Shown in pieces: positions 8,255 to 17,300 of a stretch of 64,000 bases of DNA; within the stretch, counting starts at the first letter, position 1, and every line of letters starts with the position of its first letter. The notes beneath the pieces are model-generated. The model made no database searches, was not told the DNA's origin, and worked only from the letters and a program-made list of their open reading frames with translations. The stretch is from Calothrix sp. NIES-4105. Its GTDB lineage: Bacteria; Cyanobacteriota; Cyanobacteriia; Cyanobacteriales; Nostocaceae. The position numbers and the translations under genes were made by a program. Location: positions 10,469,717 to 10,533,716 of the forward strand of contig NZ_AP018290.1 of the NCBI RefSeq assembly GCF_002368415.1. The letters are read 5' to 3'.

Positions 8255-10942
8255 ATGAATAATTGCATAGCTAGGGTATTAATTTGCGGGTTACTGCTGT
8301 GGAATTTTATATTTAGCACCAACAGTGCATTTGCTAGTGGGATGTTAAATTTTGAGGGTCAGCAATTTCAAGTGGCTATTGCTGATACTTTTGCGAGTTC
8401 AGAAAATCGAATAATTGAGCGTAAAGAAGCAATTCGACGCTATCGAGAGATAACTCGCGATGGTCGGAAATTAGACGGTCTATTCACGCTTTATCAGTAT
8501 AAAGACACGGGTGAAGCTTATCTCGAAGTCAAGCCAGAACAACTAAATAAAAATTACTTAGCAACTGTTACACTTGAGTCTGGAATTGGCGAAAGTGGCA
8601 TTTATAGCGGACTTCCACTCCAAGACTTTTTGTTTTACTTCCAACGTGTTAATAATAGTTTACAGTTTGTTGTGCGAAATGTAAAATTCCGTACAGAAAT
8701 CGATGCACCAGAACTGCGTTCGCTAAAGCGTTCATTTACAGATTCGGTACTCGGCGCCGCAGAAATTACGGGAACTGACCCGTATACTAAAAGTTTACTG
8801 ATTAATTTAGGCGATTTGTTAATGCAGGATTTTCCTGGTTTAACTGCGCTATTAAAATCATCACTAAGAGCAGATTATCATTTAGAGGAACACAGGTCAT
8901 ACTTTGGTGACATTAGTAGCTTTCCTCTAAACGTTGAAATTGATTCAATTTACGGATTTTCTTCTAAAGAAGGTGCGAATTTAGTAACAGTTCCAGATAG
9001 TCGTGCGCTATCGCTCTCAGTTCACTACAGCTTTTCCCAGTTGCCAGAAAATAATGGTTATATACCAAGACTTGCAGATGACCGAGTCGGGTATTTTATT
9101 ACTGCGTTTCAGGACTTTTCCCGTAATCGTAGTGATGATGTTTTTGTACGCTATATAAATAGATGGCATCTAGAACCATTTAACTCTGATTTACCATTAT
9201 CGGCGCCAAAAAAACCGATTGTGTTTTGGATAGAAAACGCAGTTCCGTTAGAATATCGCGATGCTATCAAAGAAGGCATTTTGATGTGGAATGAAGCATT
9301 TAAAATAGCCGGGTTTGAGTCGGCCATCGAAGTCAAACAAATGCCAGATGATGCTGATTGGCAACCAGCAGACGTGCGCTATAATACAGTTCGCTGGTTT
9401 AATTCGCTCGATGCAGGGTTCGCGCGCGGTCCATCACGAGTTAACCCACTAACGGGTGAAATTCTAGACGCGGATATTATTGTCGATGCTAATATGGTGC
9501 GTTCGTTAGAAAACGAGTATCGCGCAATAGTAAAAGGTACAACAGCTTTAACAGAATTTTCCGACAATCAAGACGCTAGTAAAAACTATTGTGTTACTGA
9601 TAATGATACTTGTTACGGCACCGAATCTTCGTTTCAAGCCTCTATGGGTACATTAGCACTATCGCTGCTTAGTGATACAAAACCTAGCTCCGAGCAAATG
9701 TATAAGTATGTGCATGAATATCTACGCTATCTAATAGCTCATGAAGTTGGACATACGTTAGGGTTGCGGCATAACTTTCATGGCAGTACAATGTTGGCGC
9801 CAGAGCAATTAAACAATGTTGAAATTACCCATACATTAGGTTTAACAGGTTCAGTAATGGATTATCTACCTGTTAATATTGCACCAAAAGGAGTCGAGCA
9901 AGGAGATTATTTCCCTACTGTTATTGGTCCTTATGATAAATGGGCAATAGTATATGGATACAAACAGCTATCCAATGAAGCTTATGAACGCATAACTCCG
10001 CTCACTGAAAAAGCATTTTTAGAACAAATAGCAGCAGCATCTCCCGAACCAGAACTATCCTATGCAACCGACGAGGATATATGGGACGTAAACCCTTTAG
10101 CAAATGCTTGGGACATGAGTAGAGATGTACTGCAATATTCACTCTTGCAACTAGAAAATGCTCGCATCATGTGGACACGTTTAGATGAGCGCTATCCATT
10201 AAAAGGAGACAGTTACAGCAACTTGCGTGTACTATTCAACCGTGTATTTAACTACTACGGACGCAACGCCCATTTACTCGTGCAATATATAGCTGGACAA
10301 TCATTTGGGCGCCATCACGCAGGTGACAATACGCAATGGGCATTTATTCCCATGTCAAAAGAAAAACAGCAGCAAGCATTAACAAACTTGCTAAATTATG
10401 TATTTGCCGAAAATGCCTTCAACTTTTCACCTCAACTACTCAATCAACTGGCGCCATCACGTTGGCAGCATTGGGGACATGCAATACCCGTCTCCCGTCT
10501 CGATTATCCTATACACGCGCGTATTTTCAACTTACAAAGCAATGTACTGCACTCAATACTAGATGGAGAACGTCTAAGTAGGTTGCTGGATATTGAACTA
10601 AAAACTGTACCAGAAAACGCGCTTACAATCCCCGAACTCTTCGATACCTTACAATGCGGTATCTGGAGTGAAGTATTAGCAGACAGTAAACCCCAACTAA
10701 TATCTAGCATTCGTCGTTCTCTACAACGCGAGCATCTTAATATCTTATTGGATATGGTTTTGCGTACCGTAGACGTACCTGAAGATGCTAGTACAATTGC
10801 ATGGCACGAATTAAACAAACTTCAAGCAGCAATAAACGTTAGTCTCAAACACCAAAATCTCAACACATACACCCTCGCACATCTCCAACAAACAAACGCG
10901 CGTATCACCCAAGCACTCAACGCACAACTACAAACACGTTAA
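8255..10942 (+). CDS. secreted zinc-dependent metalloprotease (DUF5117/DUF4953 type)
   Basis: 895 residues with a signal peptide (about 1-27, cut after SAFA). The N-terminal DUF5117-like region contains LDGLFTLYQYKDTGEAYLEV. The catalytic region holds the extended zinc motif HEVGHTLGLRHNFHGS near residue 497 (HExxHxxGxxH), followed by SVMDYLPV, the Met-turn equivalent of metzincins. About 300 further helical residues complete the length usual for this family (roughly 800-900). Likely periplasmic or outer-membrane associated; substrate unknown. It stands alone, 240 bp after the porin gene on the same strand. Confidence 0.88.
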   Translation: MNNCIARVLICGLLLWNFIFSTNSAFASGMLNFEGQQFQVAIADTFASSENRIIERKEAIRRYREITRDGRKLDGLFTLYQYKDTGEAYLEVKPEQLNKNYLATVTLESGIGESGIYSGLPLQDFLFYFQRVNNSLQFVVRNVKFRTEIDAPELRSLKRSFTDSVLGAAEITGTDPYTKSLLINLGDLLMQDFPGLTALLKSSLRADYHLEEHRSYFGDISSFPLNVEIDSIYGFSSKEGANLVTVPDSRALSLSVHYSFSQLPENNGYIPRLADDRVGYFITAFQDFSRNRSDDVFVRYINRWHLEPFNSDLPLSAPKKPIVFWIENAVPLEYRDAIKEGILMWNEAFKIAGFESAIEVKQMPDDADWQPADVRYNTVRWFNSLDAGFARGPSRVNPLTGEILDADIIVDANMVRSLENEYRAIVKGTTALTEFSDNQDASKNYCVTDNDTCYGTESSFQASMGTLALSLLSDTKPSSEQMYKYVHEYLRYLIAHEVGHTLGLRHNFHGSTMLAPEQLNNVEITHTLGLTGSVMDYLPVNIAPKGVEQGDYFPTVIGPYDKWAIVYGYKQLSNEAYERITPLTEKAFLEQIAAASPEPELSYATDEDIWDVNPLANAWDMSRDVLQYSLLQLENARIMWTRLDERYPLKGDSYSNLRVLFNRVFNYYGRNAHLLVQYIAGQSFGRHHAGDNTQWAFIPMSKEKQQQALTNLLNYVFAENAFNFSPQLLNQLAPSRWQHWGHAIPVSRLDYPIHARIFNLQSNVLHSILDGERLSRLLDIELKTVPENALTIPELFDTLQCGIWSEVLADSKPQLISSIRRSLQREHLNILLDMVLRTVDVPEDASTIAWHELNKLQAAINVSLKHQNLNTYTLAHLQQTNARITQALNAQLQTR

Positions 10943-10953
10943 CCCCTCCCCAA

Positions 10954-10974
10954 CCCTCCCCGCATCGGGGAGGG
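10954..10974 (+). terminator. G/C-rich hairpin after the metalloprotease gene
   Basis: CCCTCCCCG CAT CGGGGAGGG, a nine-pair stem with a three-base loop, 11 bases after the stop. No T-run follows. Confidence 0.6.
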
Positions 10975-11137
10975 AGCAAGAGTTTGTAGAAATCGTAGGT
11001 TGGCTTCGCTAAAGCGTAACCCAAGCCAACTACGATACCATCACCTACAGCAAATGACCCAATTCCTTTGACTGAGGATGGAAGCATTGATTGGTCAAAA
11101 GTGACTGCTGTTTGTATAATTTTCATAAGAGATTACC

Positions 11138-11419
11138 ATGACTGAGACAACCAATTCGTTTACTCCAGATTGGGTATCTCCTCCAGGTGATACTATTATT
11201 GATCTATTAGAAGAACGTTACTGGACACAAGCACAGTTAGCAGAAGCTCTAGGCTACACTACACAACGTATTAGCTTGCTAATTAATGGTAAAGCATCGA
11301 TTAATGAAGAAATAGCCTTGAAACTAGAGCAAGTTTTGGGAAGTACAGCGGCGTTTTGGCTCAACCGTGAAGCTCAATACCGAGTCAATCTAGCTCGGAT
11401 GAAGCAGAAAACCGCTTAG
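11138..11419 (+). CDS. HigA-family antitoxin (XRE helix-turn-helix)
   Basis: 93 residues. SPPGDTIIDLLEERYWTQAQLAEALGY starts the HTH (about 14-60); TTQRISLLINGKASI is the recognition helix and turn, and EEIALKLEQVLGSTAAFWLNREAQYR is the signature of the HigA/VapI group. It normally neutralises a HigB RNase and represses its own operon. No intact higB lies upstream: the 100 bases before the ATG encode only an out-of-start frame ending in FIRDYHD, overlapping the higA ATG, which could be the tail of a lost toxin. It may therefore be a solitary antitoxin. Confidence 0.82.
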   Translation: MTETTNSFTPDWVSPPGDTIIDLLEERYWTQAQLAEALGYTTQRISLLINGKASINEEIALKLEQVLGSTAAFWLNREAQYRVNLARMKQKTA

Positions 11420-12069
11420 TAACATGTTAGATTATTGTTCTTATTTCTTATCCAATTAAGTATTATTACTTATTGTTTTAAAAAAGTAGGTGCCCTTCAG
11501 CAAAAACGCTATTTTCTTCACAATTCCTTCACTTTTAGACTTTAATCTATAAATTAAGCAAGGTTGAGCAGATGAATTGAAATCAAATTTATCTAATTAA
11601 TTTTAGCAATATTAAAGTGTTTCCAGTGTTGTTCCCTATTTCCATTGTTTGATGTGATTCGCTATTATCCCTCGTCTTGAGTCTTGTCGATTAGTTCTTA
11701 TCCCTAATACTAGTATACATTTAGATGTAGAGGCGCCATACTAAAAGTGTTTCTACATTTTATTTTTTAAGGAATGATTCCAATCATATGATGTCAAATT
11801 TTCCACAAAAACGATTTTGAGTAGCTTTTAATATTCACAGCTTCTTCTCAAAGTCCAAGTCAAAACTGTCAACTAACGTATCTATCAAACCCACATACCA
11901 CTGGTCTAATGTCCCATCTTCTACATTATCTATCGATAAATCTATCGCTGCACAAGCAACTCCATCATATCTCAGGCGCCGCCCTGTTTAAATAAATTAA
12001 CAATATTAATATAGTATTTTTGTTCTAAATTCGTTATAATATTACTAGTAAAGCGTCAAAAGCTAGAGT
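11420..12069. other. 650-bp intergenic region with a gene remnant
   Basis: AT-rich, with no intact gene. A short minus-strand frame at 11835-11987 looks like the tail of a lost gene. The remainder shows nothing recognisable. Confidence 0.5.
11835..11987 (-). pseudogene. C-terminal remnant of an unidentified gene
   Basis: Reading 11987 to 11835, about 50 codons follow an in-frame TAA with no ATG, GTG or TTG near the front. They end at TGA 11835-11837. The residues include YDGVACAAIDLSIDN and LDQWYVGLIDTLVDSF, protein-like and acidic. I do not recognise the family. Confidence 0.3.
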
Positions 12070-12540
12070 ATGAAAATAGCATTTACTGGTTCAAGAAGTA
12101 CCGATTCTAATCAATCTATGATTGTTAGAAATAAATTACAAGAAATTGCTCTAATAGACGCGGTTTGGCATGTTGGTGATGCTATGGGTGTTGATGCGCT
12201 CGTCCGAACCGAAGCAAGGCGCCAAGCTAAAGAACTAAATATATATATGTGCCAAGGAAAGGAACGTTACGACTTTGCTAAACGCTCCAAACAAATGGTT
12301 GATGCAATATCAGGTACCTATCCTAACAAACTTTACGCATTCGCAAATAAACGTTGTCCGGCTGGATGCAAGCCGTCTAAAAACCCAACTGGTCAAGGGT
12401 CGGGAACATGGCTTACTGTTGCCTATGCTCACTACTTGGGTGTTGCTGTTGAGTTAGTTTTTTTAGAGGATGGGTTGGAGGCACCGAACTGGTTGGATGT
12501 TCCAACTCAGACTAAGTACGAGCAATTAACACTTTGGTAA
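12070..12540 (+). CDS. SLOG-superfamily (DUF2493/YspA-like) nucleotide-binding protein
   Basis: 156 residues. The Rossmann-like start MKIAFTGSRSTD, the VGDAMGVDALVRTEARRQAKEL helix entry and the later GQGSGTWLTVAYAHYLG match the SLOG fold that includes DprA, LOG and YspA proteins. RCPAGCKPS (about 96-104) adds a Cys pair that could bind metal. SLOG proteins bind nucleotides or nucleotide-derived signals and are often linked to phage or mobile DNA, but no defence gene lies beside it. It is monocistronic, with its own terminator at 12613-12642. Confidence 0.65.
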   Translation: MKIAFTGSRSTDSNQSMIVRNKLQEIALIDAVWHVGDAMGVDALVRTEARRQAKELNIYMCQGKERYDFAKRSKQMVDAISGTYPNKLYAFANKRCPAGCKPSKNPTGQGSGTWLTVAYAHYLGVAVELVFLEDGLEAPNWLDVPTQTKYEQLTLW

Positions 12541-12897
12541 CAAGCAGAGGAATTTTAATAGATGCTTGGTAAAGATTCAGGTACCTCCACATCCATATGA
12601 TAAATGCCATGCAAAAAGCCCAATCATTAAGACTGGGCTTTTGTGGGGTAAGTCCCCGAAGGTTAAATATAGAAGTTTAGTTTAGTGTTGTTTAACTTAA
12701 TTACTACTACCATTGCCGAGAACACGATTTCGGAAAATAACCTAATTTTAAATCTCCTTACTTTCTCCTCTGTGTACTCTGCGTCTCTGTGGTAAATATC
12801 TATACTAAAAAATCTAACATCTAGTAGTACTCCAAGTCATTACCATATTAATGAGATGCTACATTTACATGTGGAGTGTGCATCAATTGAGGAAATT
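12541..12897. other. intergenic region
   Basis: Contains the terminator above and, at about 12768-12797, a copy of the dispersed CTCTGTGT...CTCTGTGGTAA repeat. No gene found. Confidence 0.5.
12613..12642 (+). terminator. rho-independent terminator
   Basis: AAAAAGCCCA / TGGGCTTTT stem with an 11-base loop, about 70 bases after the SLOG gene. A textbook intrinsic terminator shape. Confidence 0.75.
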
Positions 12898-13893
12898 ATG
12901 AAAGCTATTGTGATGACTGCATCTGGTAATCCTGATGTACTACAGTTTCAAGATTTACCATTACCTTCTCCAGGTAGTAGCGAACTGTTAGTTAAGTTGA
13001 AAGCTGCTGGTGTTAACCCTATTGATACTAAACTTCGGAGTCGCGGTACTTTCTTAAGCGACAAAATGCCTGCGGTTCTGGGTTGCGATGGTGCGGGTGT
13101 TGTTGAAACGATAGGCGCCAATGTTACCAAGTTTCGCGTAGGTGATGAGATATATTTTTGTAATGGTGGATTAGGTGGACACCAAGGTAACTACGCAGAA
13201 TATACAACAGTAGATGAACGCTTTGTTGCACATAAACCTAAATCAGTTAGCTTTGCAGAAGCTGCTGCGGCGCCTTTAGTATTAATTACAGCTTGGGAAG
13301 CTTTGTATGAACGCGGAAGACTTGAGCCAAGGGAACGAGTATTAATTCATGCTGGTGCTGGAGGTGTTGGACATGTGGCGATACAGCTAGCAAAACTGAA
13401 AGGCGCCAGTGTTTGCACTACAATAAGTTCCCAAGAAAAAGCACGTTATACTACTGAACTTGGCGCCGACTTAGCAATAAACTACAAGCAAAGCGATTTT
13501 GTGAAAGCAGTATTAGAGTGGACTAACGGAGAGGGAGTAGATATGGCATTTGACACTGTTGGGGGAGAAACTCTACAAAACTCTTTTCCAGCAGTGCGAG
13601 TGTATGGTGATGTCGTGACAATTTTGGAACCTGATAAAAATACAGTTTGGAAAGTCGCGCGTAACCGTAATTTGCGTATTGGTTTAGAGTTGATGCTTAC
13701 ACCAATGCTACAAGGAATGATAGAAGCACAGCAGCATCAAGCAGAAATATTAGAACAATGTGCAACTTGGATAGACTCAGGTAAACTAAAAATCGACGCA
13801 CGTCACCAATTCAAGTTATCTGAAGCAGCAAAAGCTCATGAGTTACTCGAAACGGGTTCAATCACTGGTAAAATTATCCTACTAACAGAATAA
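12898..13893 (+). CDS. NADPH:quinone oxidoreductase-like (MDR family)
   Basis: 331 residues from ATG 12898, which has GAGGA five bases upstream; an earlier in-frame ATG at 12856 would add 14 unconserved residues. The GroES-like domain (LLVKLKAAGVNPIDTKLRSRG, GCDGAGVV) is followed by the Rossmann NADPH site HAGAGGVGHVAIQLAKLKGA (about 152-171). The zinc-binding Cys residues of alcohol dehydrogenases are absent, as in QOR/zeta-crystallin proteins. It probably reduces quinones or enones using NADPH. It stands alone. Confidence 0.85.
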   Translation: MKAIVMTASGNPDVLQFQDLPLPSPGSSELLVKLKAAGVNPIDTKLRSRGTFLSDKMPAVLGCDGAGVVETIGANVTKFRVGDEIYFCNGGLGGHQGNYAEYTTVDERFVAHKPKSVSFAEAAAAPLVLITAWEALYERGRLEPRERVLIHAGAGGVGHVAIQLAKLKGASVCTTISSQEKARYTTELGADLAINYKQSDFVKAVLEWTNGEGVDMAFDTVGGETLQNSFPAVRVYGDVVTILEPDKNTVWKVARNRNLRIGLELMLTPMLQGMIEAQQHQAEILEQCATWIDSGKLKIDARHQFKLSEAAKAHELLETGSITGKIILLTE

Positions 13894-14235
13894 TATGAAG
13901 ATACAGCATTGCATTTGAGTAACTACACAAAAATATTATTAGCCAGGACTTCCAATTAAATAAATACCCTAAATTATATGAGCGGGGTGGGCTTCAATTG
14001 CCCGCCCTGTAGATAAGACGGTAGGAGTTCTTTATATAACTCTACTCTTATGGACGTTATCACGCGCAGTTCTAGGATTAAACTTATTAATTTATTTGAA
14101 GTAATTAATTTGAAAGTATAAATTAAAACCTGTTTTTCAAAATTAATGTTTACCTAAAGATATATTATGAACCTCCTCAATAAATACATAAATATTACAT
14201 AATAAATCCACCAGGGTTTATAAGTCTCCAATCGA
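13894..14235. other. intergenic region
   Basis: 342 bases. A weak GC-rich imperfect hairpin near 13981-14010 (GGGGTGGGC...GCCCGCCC) follows the oxidoreductase gene. Nothing else seen. Confidence 0.4.
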
Positions 14236-15096
14236 ATGAGAACAGATACCATTTTCTATCAATTATTTCAACTTGTTCCAAGCGTCTTATTTGAACTGAT
14301 AGGAGAGTCAGCATCAAAGTATGATAGCTACGAATTCTCCTCTAGAGAAGTTAAAGAACTCGCGTTTCGCTTCGATGGCATATATTTACCTAGAACTGAT
14401 GACTTAGAAACACTTATTTATTTCGTTGAAGTGCAATACCGTAAGCAAGACAGCTTCTATTGGGACTTGTTTGGAGAGATAGGTTTATTCATGAGTCAGT
14501 ATCAACCTAAACAGAATTGGCGTGCAGTAGCAATATTTGCCAAAGAGAGCTTTGACCCAGGTCCACTGGTACAGTATCAGGAGTTTTTTGATAGTGGACG
14601 TATATCTATAGTGTACTTGGATAAACTACCACAATCGGAGCGTCCATCTCTTGGTCTAGGAATGATACAATTAGTACAAGAGCCAGAAGCAACCGCAGGT
14701 AACAAGGCTAGAGAGTTAGCACAACAAACTAGGCAGCAATTAACATCCTTTGATGCACAAGAGAAAATCCTAGAACTGATCGATAAAATACTAGTATACA
14801 AATTTCCTCAACTGAGTAGGCAGGAGTTAGAGCGTATGTTTACCTTAGATGAATTAAAACAGACCCAATACTTTCAGGATGTAAAACAAGAAGGTCGTGT
14901 AGAAGAGGCACGCGATGGCATTCTCGAAGTTTTTAAGCTACGTTTTAGCAATGATGTACCCCCTAAAGTTGTAGAAAAGTTAAATCAAATCCAAGATTTA
15001 TCTTGCCTTAAAGAAATCCACAAAAAAGCCGTTACTGCAAAAAATATTACAGAGTTTCGTTCATTCCTGAAACAAGTACCGGATAATCGTGTATAA
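14236..15096 (+). CDS. DUF2887 / Rpn-type PD-(D/E)XK nuclease-like protein
   Basis: 286 residues. N-terminal nuclease fold: FYQLFQLVPSVLFELIG at 8-24, ELAFRFDGIYLP with the catalytic Asp near 48, then YFVEVQYRKQ giving the E-x-Q/K pair near 64-68. The C-terminal half is helical (KILELIDKILVYKFPQLSRQELERMF, LEVFKLRFSNDVPPKVVEKL). The family is abundant in cyanobacteria and related to the Rpn recombination-promoting nucleases and PDDEXK transposase-like proteins. A second, broken copy of the C-terminal half lies 105 bp downstream. Confidence 0.78.
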   Translation: MRTDTIFYQLFQLVPSVLFELIGESASKYDSYEFSSREVKELAFRFDGIYLPRTDDLETLIYFVEVQYRKQDSFYWDLFGEIGLFMSQYQPKQNWRAVAIFAKESFDPGPLVQYQEFFDSGRISIVYLDKLPQSERPSLGLGMIQLVQEPEATAGNKARELAQQTRQQLTSFDAQEKILELIDKILVYKFPQLSRQELERMFTLDELKQTQYFQDVKQEGRVEEARDGILEVFKLRFSNDVPPKVVEKLNQIQDLSCLKEIHKKAVTAKNITEFRSFLKQVPDNRV

Positions 15097-15302
15097 GAAA
15101 CCATTTATAAACTGAATCTTAAATCGCTCAAATTAAAACGTAGGTTGGGTGTACCGTTATCTGGAGGATATCCATTGGTGGTAGGCGAAGCCCAACGTTA
15201 TCAAATTAGTAAGCAAGAGTAAGAGCGTATATTTACCTTAAATGACTTAAAACAGACCCGATACTTTCATGATGTAAAACAAGAAGGTCGTGTAGAAACT
15301 AG

Positions 15303-15391
15303 TAGCCCATGTTAATAGTTTTGGCAGATTGTAAGGTGGGCAATGCCCACCATACGAAAGGCGCCAACCTGACAAAATTAATGACATAGAC
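15303..15391. mobile_element. 89-bp insertion with GGTGGGCAATGCCCACC palindrome
   Basis: Interrupts the DUF2887 pseudogene and is flanked by the direct repeat AACTAG (15297-15302 and 15392-15397), as expected for a 6-bp target duplication. The core palindrome 15335-15351 recurs at 35272 and 38542. No coding capacity; possibly a non-autonomous miniature element. Confidence 0.5.
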
Positions 15392-15427
15392 AACTAGACG
15401 CGAGGATATAACTAGACGCGAGGATAT
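15392..15427. repeat. 18-bp tandem duplication
   Basis: AACTAGACGCGAGGATAT occurs twice in direct tandem (15392-15409, 15410-15427) at the right edge of the insertion in the pseudogene. Confidence 0.9.
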
Positions 15428-15606
15428 TTTGAAAGTTTTGAAGGCTCGCTTTACAAATGATGTACCTTCTAAAATTGTAGAAAAGTTAAATCAAATCGAG
15501 GACTTATCTTACCTTAATAAAATCCTCGAAAAAGCCGCTACTGTTAAGAACGTTGCACAGCTTTACCCATTCCTAAAACACCTAACCTTATAACTAAAAT
15601 AAAATC

Positions 15607-16104
15607 ATGCTTAAAAAATTATTGAGTCAACTCTCCGGCGCCCATGTAATATCACGTCTATTAAATTTAACATGCTTAGTCGGCGCCACCGTCGCAATAT
15701 CATCTCCATCATTTGCCCAGAACTCAACAATTATTTACCAGCGCACAACTACTTACGATAATTATCCTCAATATATTTACAGTAGCCCAATCTCAACTCC
15801 TTATCCTGTAAACCCAATTACAGGACAGATAATCAATAACAACAATAGTTTATTCCCTTATCGAACCCATAGTCTATTTGATACTTTACCTACGAATAGT
15901 TTTTTCCCTGCTAGCCCCAATACTAATAGCTTATTTCCCCAAAGGGTATATAGGCGCCCACATGTTAGGGAATATATCAATGACTCTACCTTAGTTAATC
16001 CAGTTTTGGTAAATCCTAATATTCGGAACTCGACTATTATCAACCCAACAATAATCAATAATCCTTCTTATCGGCGCCAGCCCAGAAGGTTTATGTATAA
16101 ATAA
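15607..16104 (+). CDS. secreted hypothetical protein, Asn/Pro/Tyr-rich
   Basis: 165 residues. An N-terminal signal peptide (hydrophobic 17-33, cut after SFAQ near 38) precedes a low-complexity mature part rich in Asn, Pro, Ser and Tyr. It has repeated motifs NSLFPYR, NSFFPAS, NSLFPQR and, later, STLVNPVLVNP, STIINPTIINN. No catalytic motif is visible. Probably an extracellular or cell-wall protein; family not recognised. Confidence 0.6.
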   Translation: MLKKLLSQLSGAHVISRLLNLTCLVGATVAISSPSFAQNSTIIYQRTTTYDNYPQYIYSSPISTPYPVNPITGQIINNNNSLFPYRTHSLFDTLPTNSFFPASPNTNSLFPQRVYRRPHVREYINDSTLVNPVLVNPNIRNSTIINPTIINNPSYRRQPRRFMYK

Positions 16105-16106
16105 TG

Positions 16107-16184
16107 GTAGGTTGGGTTCCGGAACCCAACCCAACATAAATATTTGTTTAATGTTGGGTCACGAACCGCCGCTACACCCAACCT
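16107..16184. repeat. GTAGGTTGGGT palindromic repeat between convergent genes
   Basis: GTAGGTTGGGTTCCGGAACCC at one end and ACACCCAACCTA at the other, with a further GTTGGGT arm inside. It can fold as a long terminator-like structure. The right arm reaches into the argB stop codon (16183-16185). Relatives lie at about 10995-11035, 15141-15197 and 55110-55190. Confidence 0.65.
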
Positions 16185-17076
16185 ACGGTATAAAATGTGA
16201 GCCTACTAACATTGAGCCAATACCTACGTCGGTAAAGATTTCCAGGAGTAGCGAATGAGCTATGCGACCATCGATAATGTGTGCTGCTTTTACTCCTTGG
16301 GCAAGAGAACGAACACAACAATTGACTTTTGGTATCATTCCACCTGCTACTACACCTGTTCCTATTAGTTCGCGCGCTTTTTGAATGTCAAGTTTGGGGA
16401 TGAGTGTTGATGGGTCTTTGTAATTTTCGAGTATTCCGCGCGTGTCAGTTAGTAAGATTAATTTTTCTGCTGAGAGTGCTGCGGCGATTTCTCCGGCGAC
16501 GGTATCGGCGTTGATATTATAAGATTGTCCTGTTTCGTCGGCTGCAACGCTGGAAACAACTGGAATATAGTTATTCTCAACTAATGTGTTAAGAATTGTT
16601 ACATCAATACCGCTTACATCTCCAACAAAACCTATTCCTTCTTGACCTTGAGGACGAGCTTTTATTAAGTTACCGTCTTTGCCGCACAATCCTACAGCTT
16701 TTCCACCTGCTTGATTAATTAAAGCAACAATTTCTTTATTTACACGTCCGACTAATACCATCTCGACAACATCCATTGTTGGTGCGTCGGTGACACGTAA
16801 GCCATTTTTAAACTGCGCTTCGATACCGAGCTTGTTTAACCAACTATTTATTTCTGGTCCACCACCATGAACGACAATAGGACGTAAGCCCACACAAGAG
16901 AGAAAAACAATGTCGCGAATTACTGTATCCTTAAGTTCGCTGTCTTTCATTGCCGCACCACCGTATTTTACGACTACGGTACGACCGGCAAATTGCTGGA
17001 TGTAAGGTAAAGCTTCGCTAAGAACTCTGACGCGCGTTGCTTCGGCTTGTTTGATATATTCGGTATCGTTAACCAT
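16183..17076 (-). CDS. argB: acetylglutamate kinase
   Basis: 297 residues, the normal length. [12 protein letters not shown] (about 35-46) is the ATP-phosphate Lys/Gly loop, [11 protein letters not shown] (about 67-77) binds acetylglutamate, and [13 protein letters not shown] and LLTDTRGIL follow. It phosphorylates N-acetylglutamate, the controlled step of arginine synthesis. In cyanobacteria the PII protein relieves arginine inhibition, and the N-terminal helix ([18 protein letters not shown]) used for hexamer formation and arginine feedback is present. The gene is single; the other arg genes are elsewhere. Confidence 0.96.
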   Translation of the reverse strand: MVNDTEYIKQAEATRVRVLSEALPYIQQFAGRTVVVKYGGAAMKDSELKDTVIRDIVFLSCVGLRPIVVHGGGPEINSWLNKLGIEAQFKNGLRVTDAPTMDVVEMVLVGRVNKEIVALINQAGGKAVGLCGKDGNLIKARPQGQEGIGFVGDVSGIDVTILNTLVENNYIPVVSSVAADETGQSYNINADTVAGEIAAALSAEKLILLTDTRGILENYKDPSTLIPKLDIQKARELIGTGVVAGGMIPKVNCCVRSLAQGVKAAHIIDGRIAHSLLLEIFTDVGIGSMLVGSHFIP

Positions 17077-17300
17077 TTAGAGGAGCTATATTTTTAATGA
17101 GTTTAAGAAAGTTTTACACTTTCATCAATTTCTCACAAGACGGTATCAAACCTACACTCAAAGTGTTTAAAATTTGTTAAAAACGACAGCACAATACAAG
17201 ATTAAGGCGCAACTGAAGGTAAAATTTTGCTGTCGTCAAAGCCGTAGATAGTTTAAGCTAGCTGAAGATTCTTTGATTTTATAGTAAAAGAGGCGGTAGT

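Larger units (their letters stand above)
15202..15593 (+). pseudogene. degenerate DUF2887 paralogue fragment
   Basis: Two blocks match the C-terminal half of the preceding gene. Block 1 (15202-15302) reads KQE-stop-ERIFTLNDLKQTRYFHDV; the TAA at 15220 replaces a Leu codon. Block 2 (about 15421-15593) reads DILKVLKARFTNDVPSKIV and ends LTL-stop. Between them lie an 89-bp palindrome-bearing insertion and an 18-bp tandem duplication. There is no start and no 5' half, so this is clearly dead. Confidence 0.88.
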
